Shown here: positions 58,243-64,000 of the stretch, piece by piece | Position numbering within the stretch: position 1 is the first letter of the stretch | How the letters are laid out: each line of letters opens with the position of its first letter | NCBI GenBank assembly: GCA_017500855.1 | Contig: JAFVYC010000026.1 | Location: 52,481-116,480, forward strand | Direction of reading: 5' to 3' | Source of the DNA: Clostridia bacterium | GTDB taxonomy: Bacteria; Bacillota; Clostridia; Christensenellales; CAG-314 | Length of the DNA: 64,000 nt | The notes under the pieces: generated by a model | Told to the model about the DNA's origin: nothing | Database searches by the model: none | Seen by the model: the letters and a program-made list of their open reading frames with translations, nothing else | Program-made: the position numbers and the translations under genes

Positions 58243-59022
58243 ATGGCTAGAGTATTGAACAACCTTTTGACGTCTTTTTTGCTGTTTTTGCTTACTTTTT
58301 GTTGGGTGAAGTACTGCTTGAAAAGCAACAACATTGCATTTTGGTGCGCATTGATTGTTGCCGTGTGCTTTTGCTACCTGTTTGGGCAAGTGCAAAAAGA
58401 GCAAACGGCAAAAACAAGCAAAACCAACAAGAAAAAGTGGCAGTTGCAAAGCCTGTTCTTGGCGTTGCAATTTGGCGAAAACAACAGCGAAATTTTTGCA
58501 AAAACGTTGAGATTTTTCGGCTACGTCCCCCAAGTTTTGAACTACGACACACTTGTTGCAACCAAGCAAAACAAGGTGCTTGTTGCGTTGTGCTACAAGC
58601 AAAATTGCGTGACCATGGAAGAATACCGAAACGCCGTGCTACTTGCAAAGCGCAACGGATGTGAGCAAATTTTTGTGTTTTGCAAATCAACGGACAGCGC
58701 AGTTTGCGCTGTTGCAAAAAACGTGTTTGCCACCACCTTCGTAGACTTGGAAAACACAATGGACTTGATGCAACAAAGTGGCACTCTTCCACCACTTGCC
58801 AAAACAAAAACAAGCAACGCCAATTTGGTTGCCAGCATTGCTTTGAACAAAAAAAGATTTGGTTGGTACTTTGTTGGGGCGCTGTTCACGGCTGTTTCCG
58901 CCGTGTTTTCCGTCTTCCCCTTGTACAATTTGTTGTGGGCAACGGCATTGTTTGCGCTTGCCGTGTACAGTTTGGCAAACAAACGCTACAACACGCAAAA
59001 AACACACTTTCAACTGCCGTAG
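58243..59022 (+). CDS. Membrane protein of unknown function
   Basis: 259 residues. Two N-terminal helices, a central soluble domain of about 120 residues (FLALQFGENNSEIFAKTLRF, LVALCYKQNCVTMEEYRNAV, QIFVFCKSTDSAV) and two C-terminal helices. The central part has the alternating strand-helix look of a nuclease-like or Rossmann-type fold, but I cannot assign a family. No ribosome site is visible before the ATG. It ends 13 bases into the convergent spoIVFB-like gene (overlapping 3' ends). Confidence 0.65.
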   Translation: MARVLNNLLTSFLLFLLTFCWVKYCLKSNNIAFWCALIVAVCFCYLFGQVQKEQTAKTSKTNKKKWQLQSLFLALQFGENNSEIFAKTLRFFGYVPQVLNYDTLVATKQNKVLVALCYKQNCVTMEEYRNAVLLAKRNGCEQIFVFCKSTDSAVCAVAKNVFATTFVDLENTMDLMQQSGTLPPLAKTKTSNANLVASIALNKKRFGWYFVGALFTAVSAVFSVFPLYNLLWATALFALAVYSLANKRYNTQKTHFQLP

Positions 59023-59864
59023 CCAACAATTTTCCACAACGGAGTGTCGATGGGGAAAGACACAACAACCTTTTCCAATTGCGCAATGGAAAGGGTGCAA
59101 ACAAGTTGCAAGTCGCTGTCTACAATGTGCAAATCGTACAGGTAGTTGCCTTGCATTCTCTTGACCACGTCCCCCAAAATATTGTGTTTTTGGAACACCA
59201 AAGTTTTCTTTTCCATTCCCTTCTTTGCAAAATATTTGCCACTTCGGGCAAGGCTTGTTCGTGCATAGCATTGCCCGTTTGTTTTGGAAAAAACACCCAA
59301 AAGCAAGCACAGCGAAAACACGCCCAACGCAACTGCGCTTTGCCCAACACACACCGACACAACAAACAGCGTAAGCCCCAAAAGTCCAACTGCCACCGTT
59401 GCACGTTTTGCCCACGCAACGGGATGTTTTGCGCCCATTTTTTGCAACACGCCCCCTGCAATTCGACCGCCGTCCAATGGGTAGCAAGGTAGCAAATTCA
59501 CACAGCCCATGCTTGCATTTGCAAGAAAAAAATCTTCCGTAAACACGTAGGCAGGGGGAGCAATCCACCACAGCGCCAAGCACGCCAAGCACAGCGTTGC
59601 GTTGCAAATTGGTCCTGCAAGGGCAATTTTGATGGCATCGTTTGGATGCACGTCGGCAAAATCCCCGTACAGCACTGCGCCAAACATTCCCAGCTGAATG
59701 TGTTTTGTGCGATAGAAAAGGCTGTTTGCCACCACAAAATGCGCCATTTCGTGGAGAAAAACAGCCAAACAGTAGCACAGCGCCAAAAATGCACGCTTGA
59801 ACAAGACGGCTGTGCCAAGCATCAGCCAAAAACTTGCATCAATTTTTAGTTTTACATCTTCCAT
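59010..59864 (-). CDS. spoIVFB: SpoIVFB-like site-2 membrane metalloprotease (M50)
   Basis: 284 residues with about six helices. The zinc site is HEMAHF and the third ligand is in NLLPCYPLDGGR, as in SpoIVFB, which cleaves pro-sigma K in the membrane during sporulation. A C-terminal soluble region is present as in that family. It follows a SpoIVFA-like gene and minDE, like the Bacillus minCD-spoIVFAB locus. The start at 59864 overlaps the upstream gene by 13 bases; the ribosome site is weak. Confidence 0.85.
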   Translation of the reverse strand: MEDVKLKIDASFWLMLGTAVLFKRAFLALCYCLAVFLHEMAHFVVANSLFYRTKHIQLGMFGAVLYGDFADVHPNDAIKIALAGPICNATLCLACLALWWIAPPAYVFTEDFFLANASMGCVNLLPCYPLDGGRIAGGVLQKMGAKHPVAWAKRATVAVGLLGLTLFVVSVCVGQSAVALGVFSLCLLLGVFSKTNGQCYARTSLARSGKYFAKKGMEKKTLVFQKHNILGDVVKRMQGNYLYDLHIVDSDLQLVCTLSIAQLEKVVVSFPIDTPLWKIVGYGS

Positions 59865-60448
59865 ACCAACTGTGTTGGGCTTCCAACAACGTCCAAAACA
59901 ATTTGACCGTCCACCAAAATGCAAGCAGTCAGTTGCCCATCGTACTTGCCAAGCAATGCGCCTTGTTCAACAACGTCGTTTGCCGAAACAAGCACAAGGC
60001 TCAAATTGCCGTACACAATGCTTGTTTTTTCGTCCAACGCAACTGTGACGGTGTTTTGCCCAACTTCCACAACGGTGCCTTTTGCAAGGCAAGTTGCCAC
60101 CTTGCCACCGTCAAACGTCACAACGCCGTCTTTGACGTCCACAACGTTGAGATTGCAAGGGATGTTGATGGTGTTGTTTAGTTTTGCGTCGTCGCTAAAC
60201 AGCGAAAACACCGATGCGTAGGCGTTTTTTGCAGTTTGAAACACTTCCGTGCGGAAATCCCCGTCCACAAAAAGCACCGTTGCAAACAGCGCAACGCACA
60301 CCACGGCAACAACGGCAATTTTTGCCCATTTGCCAAACTTGAATTGAAACTTTTTGCTTGGTTGGATGTACTTTCGTTCCGTGTAGGAAACGTCCAACCA
60401 ATCGCTTTCTTCTGCATCGCACACAACTTTTGCCACACTTTCGTCCAT
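59852..60448 (-). CDS. spoIVFA: SpoIVFA-like membrane protein with degenerate M23-type domain
   Basis: 198 residues: polar N-terminus, one membrane helix (IAVVAVVCVALFATVLFV) and a C-terminal beta-rich domain of the M23/lysostaphin type (VATCLAKGTVVEVGQNTVTV, YGNLSLVLVSANDVVEQGALLGKYDG) without the HxH zinc residues. SpoIVFA inhibits and anchors SpoIVFB in the forespore membrane. Sequence similarity alone is modest; the call rests largely on the position before spoIVFB. ATG at 60448 chosen for GGAGGTG upstream; another ATG is at 60460. Confidence 0.7.
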   Translation of the reverse strand: MDESVAKVVCDAEESDWLDVSYTERKYIQPSKKFQFKFGKWAKIAVVAVVCVALFATVLFVDGDFRTEVFQTAKNAYASVFSLFSDDAKLNNTINIPCNLNVVDVKDGVVTFDGGKVATCLAKGTVVEVGQNTVTVALDEKTSIVYGNLSLVLVSANDVVEQGALLGKYDGQLTACILVDGQIVLDVVGSPTQLVWKM

Positions 60449-60505
60449 AGACACCTCCATTTGCCAACGCTTTGTCTACAATACACTATGCCAACGGCAA
60501 CGGCA

Positions 60506-60730
60506 TTATGACGGCAAAATTGTGCCCTTGAAATTTTTTGCGCAAACGGTAAGCACAAACTGCCCGTTTTTGCTTTGCCCCACGTTGACAACCATGCTTT
60601 CCACGTCCATGTACTGCCCAAGAAAATTGCTCAACTCTTTGAAAAACACTTGCTGTTGAAAGTTGCTTTGCGAGCAAACAAGCATGCTCTCGGCACGGCT
60701 GTACACGCTACTTTGCCTTTTTGTTTGCAT
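60506..60730 (-). CDS. minE: MinE-like topological specificity factor
   Basis: 74 residues, slightly short for MinE (about 85). A basic N-terminus, a RAESMLVC segment in place of the usual anti-MinCD helix, and a C-terminal part FFKELSNFLGQYMDVESMVVNV matching the MinE dimerisation domain (I-x-KY-x-x-ID-x-x-x-V). It directly follows minD with GGAGGGCAAA before the ATG. MinE drives pole-to-pole oscillation of MinD. The match is moderate. Confidence 0.65.
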   Translation of the reverse strand: MQTKRQSSVYSRAESMLVCSQSNFQQQVFFKELSNFLGQYMDVESMVVNVGQSKNGQFVLTVCAKNFKGTILPS

Positions 60731-60739
60731 TTTGCCCTC

Positions 60740-61510
60740 CTAGACGTTTCTTTTCAATTTTCGGCGCAACGAGCCAAACAAGCCGTTGTACTGCGAAACG
60801 CAATCGAACATTTCCTTGGTGCCGTTGTGCAAGTTGTCGGCAAGGATGTCGAATGGGTTGTGCTTGCCCTTTAGCCGTTTGCAACAATTGACGTCGTCCA
60901 ACTCGGGGATTGCCCCCAAACTGTTGTGACCAAGCAAACTGAAAACTTCAAAAATACTCAGCATTTCTCCACCGGCAACCAAATCGCCACGCACTCGGTT
61001 GACAACGACGTTGACGGAAAGCATGCCGGCATTGTCCAACATGGCAACGGTTTTGTCGGCATCCCGAATACCTGCAAGGTGTGGTGTTACAACAACAATG
61101 CTTTCGTTGGCGCACCCAACGGCACGGCGAAAACCGCTGTCCACGCCGGCAGGGCAATCAATAAGAATGTAGTCGAAACTGTCGGCAAGGCGGGAAACAA
61201 CCCGGTTTGCCAAATCTACGGAAATTGGTCGCTTTGCCAAGTGACCGCTTGGCATTGTGAAAAGCGTTGGTTCAAACGCATCCTGCACCAATGCTTGCGC
61301 ACCACGGCAACGCCCTTCGGCAACGTCCACAAAGTCGTACACAACCTTGTGTTCAATGCCCATTGCCACGTCCAAATTGTTCAAACCCAAATCGAAATCC
61401 ACCAACAGCACACGCAGGTTTTTCTTTGCCAATGCAATGCCAAGGTTGGCACAAATTGTTGTTTTGCCCGTTCCACCCTTGCCACCGGTTACCACAAGTC
61501 TTCTTGCCAT
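60740..61510 (-). CDS. minD: Septum site-determining ATPase MinD
   Basis: 256 residues. Deviant Walker A GGKGGTGKTT, switch I and II regions (DFDLGLNNLDVAMG, LIDCPAGVDSGF), and a C-terminal basic amphipathic helix (LFGSLRRKLKRNV), the membrane targeting sequence. It positions the division septum. The ATG at 61510 was chosen with GGGGAG upstream. No minC is adjacent: the gene upstream is the prepilin gene of module 2, which ends in a terminator. Confidence 0.95.
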   Translation of the reverse strand: MARRLVVTGGKGGTGKTTICANLGIALAKKNLRVLLVDFDLGLNNLDVAMGIEHKVVYDFVDVAEGRCRGAQALVQDAFEPTLFTMPSGHLAKRPISVDLANRVVSRLADSFDYILIDCPAGVDSGFRRAVGCANESIVVVTPHLAGIRDADKTVAMLDNAGMLSVNVVVNRVRGDLVAGGEMLSIFEVFSLLGHNSLGAIPELDDVNCCKRLKGKHNPFDILADNLHNGTKEMFDCVSQYNGLFGSLRRKLKRNV

Positions 61511-61684
61511 ACAAACTCCCCAAGCACAAACGTGCCACAAGATTTTTGCTACATTGTAGCACAAGCACAAACTTTTGTTTGCCATTCGACAAAATTGTTG
61601 CGCAAGAAATTGGCAAGAAATTGTTGAAAATTGCATTTTTGTGCCGACACGGGCAAATCCAACGGCAGGGGGTGGAAAAAGGCG

Positions 61685-61713
61685 CAAAAAAAGGCGAACA
61701 AAATGTTCGCCTA
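61685..61713 (-). terminator. Terminator of prepilin module 2
   Basis: AGGCGAACA/TGTTCGCCT stem, short loop, seven Ts on the minus strand. Confidence 0.92.
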
Positions 61714-61737
61714 GATTTGTGTTGGATTTTGGGAATG

Positions 61738-63006
61738 TTATTTGATACCTGCAACAAATGCATCGTAGAGACCTTGTGTAGCTGTGCTTACTTCGCCAAC
61801 ATACATGTCTGTTGTGATGCTGGAAGCAACTTTGTTGTTGGAGAACGACCAAGTTGTGCTTGCTGTTACAGTTGTATCAGCTGTGCGGTAACCAAGAATG
61901 GAAGCAGCTTTGCCAAGACCAAGGAACGTACAATCTTTCATAGCGAAGGATTTCACGCTACCATCGCCTGATACAAAACGAATAAGTGGGTAATCATTTG
62001 CTGTGCCATCGAATGTGCAACCAATAATTTCAACTTCTGCACCATCAACACATGGTTGAACGTTGAATGCTCCACGAGTTCTCAATCCTGTGAATGTACA
62101 GTTCTTTACAGAAACCTTTTGGTTGGACAGAACAGTAATTGCCCAAATTTCGGAATTTGTACCAATGTTAATAAACTTACAATTGTCAAATGCAAAACTG
62201 CCATAGCCCGAACCACTATCTCCATATTGGAAACGAGCTTCGTCATAGAAAATGCAATCTACAAATTTAACATCTGCTGAGCCATGGATGTGTACAAACT
62301 TTGTAAAGATCATGCCTTCAACTACGTATGTGCCATTTTCAAGCGTTGCATATTGGTTGTAGAAGTCTGGGTAGTTGCCTGCATTGATTGCATAATCAAT
62401 CAATGTGTAGTTACTATTTGCGCCTTCGCCGGCTGTTGCACCACTGATAACAATACCGTTGGATGCTGTGATTTGTGCGTTAGTTGCATCTACGTCGATG
62501 AAGCAACCGTTGAGGTCAATTGTGTGTGCGCCACTTGCAAACACTTCGTTGAAGTGAGCATCGTTTGTGATGTTTGCCATTGCAACGTACTTTGTGATGC
62601 CATCTACGTAGGAAGTGCGGTTGTCGTTATAAAGTCCCCAAAGTGTGGAAAGTTCAACTTGTTCTGCAGGGAAAATAATTGCGTTGTGGTTGTCGATGAG
62701 ATACATTTTGTTGTTTTCCAAGCTGTACGCATAGTGGAAACCGCTGGAGTAGGTGTTGTACTTGCCTGCGAAACCGTTGCGGTTGAGTTCGTTGATGGCT
62801 TGGCTAGCAGATTGGAATGGGTTGGGAATTGCTGCTGCTTGCAAAGTGAGGTTTGCTTGTGTGATGAATGCTTGGTCGTTGGAAAGTTGTGCCTTTGCAA
62901 TGAAAGTTGTGTAGCCAACGATGGAAACTGTGGTCAAAATTGCCAAAATTGCAATTACAACCAAGAGTTCTACGAGCGTGAAGCCCTTTTTGGATTTGTT
63001 AAACAT
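61738..63006 (-). CDS. Type IV prepilin with predicted beta-helix body (module 2)
   Basis: 422 residues. Class III signal KKGFTLVELLVVIAILAIL nearly identical to the module 1 protein, then a variable pilin-like region, then strands of the beta-helix kind: VKFVDCIFYDEARF, FAFDNCKFINIG, VSVKNCTFTGLR, VEIIGCTFDG and FAMKDCTFLGLG. Beyond the first 40 residues it differs widely from its paralogue, although fold and order are the same. ATG at 63006 with GGAGAAAAA upstream. It is transcribed after the membrane protein gene at 63216. Confidence 0.85.
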   Translation of the reverse strand: MFNKSKKGFTLVELLVVIAILAILTTVSIVGYTTFIAKAQLSNDQAFITQANLTLQAAAIPNPFQSASQAINELNRNGFAGKYNTYSSGFHYAYSLENNKMYLIDNHNAIIFPAEQVELSTLWGLYNDNRTSYVDGITKYVAMANITNDAHFNEVFASGAHTIDLNGCFIDVDATNAQITASNGIVISGATAGEGANSNYTLIDYAINAGNYPDFYNQYATLENGTYVVEGMIFTKFVHIHGSADVKFVDCIFYDEARFQYGDSGSGYGSFAFDNCKFINIGTNSEIWAITVLSNQKVSVKNCTFTGLRTRGAFNVQPCVDGAEVEIIGCTFDGTANDYPLIRFVSGDGSVKSFAMKDCTFLGLGKAASILGYRTADTTVTASTTWSFSNNKVASSITTDMYVGEVSTATQGLYDAFVAGIK

Positions 63007-63215
63007 GTTTTTCTCCTTTATTTTTTGTATTGTTGGCAAAGCCGTGCCAACTTCGGTTTGTGAGGTTGAAAAAAGCACGCTCCAAGGCACCAAAAGCCAC
63101 CACAAAGGGCAAAAATGCCGATGTGGAAAGGGCACAACGGCAAAGTGCGCAACAAAAATTGCACATTGGAAAAACCGCTGTGTTAGACGTGCCAAAGAAC
63201 ATGCAATTGCAAATT
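63007..63215 (-). other. Conserved 209-bp intercistronic spacer, module 2
   Basis: Exact length match to 50450-50658 and more than 90% identical, with a few single-base insertions and deletions that cancel out. Confidence 0.85.
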
Positions 63216-63698
63216 CTAGCTATTCAACCTGCACAACCGCAAATAAAGGATGCGTTTGTACTGTATTTTGGAGTGAACCAACTTGCGTTGGAAATTGCGT
63301 TTTTGTGGGTGTTTGGGTTTTTGCTGTTGCTTGTTTTGCAGTTTTTTGACAAACTTGCAAATGACCTTTGCCGTTTGCACCACCACGATGATTGTGGACG
63401 TGACAGCAAGTATGGAAAGTTCCAGCAAAAGCGTTGTTACCGAAGCAAAGGCAATGTTGGAAATGTCAATTGCCTTGTGCACAAAAATGAGGGTGGCACG
63501 AACAAGGTTTTCGTCCTTGTTTTGCGTGCAAAAATGCGCAATGTCCGTGCCCCAAATTGCAATTGGGATGTAGAGCATGAGCACAATTGTGAGCACAAGG
63601 AACAAATTGCGTGCAACACGCATTTTTTGGTGGTCCAAGCATACCAAAATGATTGATGCCGAAAGAATGAAAACGGCAAAAACAACGTACATATTCAC
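63216..63698 (-). CDS. Four-helix membrane protein of the prepilin module (module 2)
   Basis: 160 residues. Same layout as 50659-51138: N-terminus MNMYVVFAVFILSASIILVCLDH, three further helices and a basic tail ending HSKIQYKRILYLRLCRLNS. The GTG at 63698 is chosen because it aligns with the paralogue's ATG and has AAGGAGGTG upstream. The first 41 bases are repeated in inverse orientation at 63960-64000. Function unknown. Confidence 0.75.
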   Translation of the reverse strand: MNMYVVFAVFILSASIILVCLDHQKMRVARNLFLVLTIVLMLYIPIAIWGTDIAHFCTQNKDENLVRATLIFVHKAIDISNIAFASVTTLLLELSILAVTSTIIVVVQTAKVICKFVKKLQNKQQQKPKHPQKRNFQRKLVHSKIQYKRILYLRLCRLNS

Positions 63699-63747
63699 AA
63701 AGACCACCTCCTTTTTGCAATGCTACATAATCTACATTATGTTGTGG
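63658..63747 (-). repeat. Left arm of the perfect 90-bp inverted repeat
   Basis: Covers the first 41 coding bases of the module 2 gene, its ribosome site and a dif-like site (63725-63742). It is the exact reverse complement of 63911-64000. Confidence 0.97.
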
Positions 63748-63910
63748 GAAAAATGGAAAATTTTTCCTTTTGTTTATATATAATACTACTTTCTTGGGCG
63801 TGTGTCAATACTTTTTTCAAAAATATTGCAATTTGGTGTAGAAATCTGTCACATAACTGTGTTGAATATGCTTTATTTGTTGAGAGTTACACAACATACA
63901 TCACAAAAAT
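63748..63910. promoter_or_regulatory. Unique segment between inverted repeats, candidate invertible promoter
   Basis: 163 bases. The only strong promoter inside is on the minus strand at 63780-63808. I see no comparable promoter facing the plus-strand copy. Confidence 0.75.
63780..63808 (-). promoter_or_regulatory. Promoter of module 2
   Basis: Minus strand TTGACA (63803-63808), 17-base spacer, TATTAT (63780-63785). Confidence 0.9.
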
Positions 63911-64000
63911 CCACAACATAATGTAGATTATGTAGCATTGCAAAAAGGAGGTGGTCTTTGTGAATATGTACGTTGTTTTTGCCGTTTTCATTCTTTCGGC
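63911..64000 (+). repeat. Right arm of the perfect 90-bp inverted repeat
   Basis: Runs to the window edge, so its true length is unknown. Carries the dif-like site ACATAATGTAGATTATGT at 63916-63933. Confidence 0.97.
63960..64000 (+). CDS. Start of a third, inverted copy of the module membrane protein gene
   Basis: Thirteen codons are visible (MNMYVVFAVFILS), identical to the start of the 63216-63698 gene, with the same AAGGAGGTG ribosome site. It runs off the right edge. No promoter faces it in the present orientation. Confidence 0.8.
   Translation, partial: MNMYVVFAVFILS

Overview
The window looks like a chromosome segment of an uncultured, anaerobic, Gram-positive Clostridia-type bacterium. 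The evidence is: a six-gene Rnf complex; the glgC/glgD/glgA glycogen set in which glgD is a separate subunit; both an ATP-type and a PPi-type phosphofructokinase; a minD-minE-spoIVFA-spoIVFB cluster like the Bacillus/Clostridium min-spoIVF locus; strong AGGAGG ribosome binding sites; and consensus TTGACA-N17-TATAAT promoters. The standard code fits (TGA is used as a stop). Most genes lie on the minus strand in tight operons with 1-14 base overlaps. No rRNA, CRISPR array, transposase or recombinase gene was found; there is one tRNA and one probable 6S RNA.

Layout. 1-7250: minus-strand operon of a ComEA-like lipoprotein, comEC, holA, a small membrane protein, an M28 peptidase, lspA, rluD and the start of a carbamoyltransferase, preceded by a probable 6S RNA. 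7320-8490: tRNA-Glu, a hairpin array and an AT-rich SHOCT-domain gene between direct repeats. 8491-17930: metallophosphoesterase, pfkA with a GH20 hexosaminidase, and the polyamine uptake operon potR-A-B-C-D. 18456-23731: galK and a detached 280-bp copy of its 3' end, with a large atypical oligopeptide-binding lipoprotein between them. 23847-26961: typA, a small orphan gene, a YfcE-like phosphoesterase. 27031-34214: seven-gene operon nth, gltD-like, obgE, yhbY, glgC, glgD, glgA. 34245-40550: DUF3343 and cysteine desulfurase pair, two small unknown genes, and a yfbR-ABC-S41 peptidase operon. 40637-48545: PPi-phosphofructokinase, a 600-bp very AT-rich block, and the rnfCDGEAB operon. 49301-51400: prepilin/beta-helix module 1. 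52229-54475: gapA and fba, divergent. 55306-61510: DUF378, queT, rsfS, nadD-yqeK, unknown membrane protein, and the min-spoIVF operon. 61738-64000: prepilin/beta-helix module 2 and the start of an inverted third copy.

The most unusual system is the pair of paralogous modules at 49301-51400 and 61738-64000. Each has a four-helix membrane protein gene followed, after a strongly conserved 209-bp spacer, by a type IV prepilin whose body is a predicted beta-helix. The only strong promoter of each module sits between two inverted sites with the core ACATAAT-N4-ATTATGT, which resemble Xer/dif sites. In module 2 the inverted repeat is perfect over 90 bp and the other end of the segment begins a second, divergent copy of the membrane protein gene. 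In module 1 the other end faces a transcription terminator. This is the layout expected of phase-variable promoter inversion controlling surface pilins. It is an inference from sequence only.
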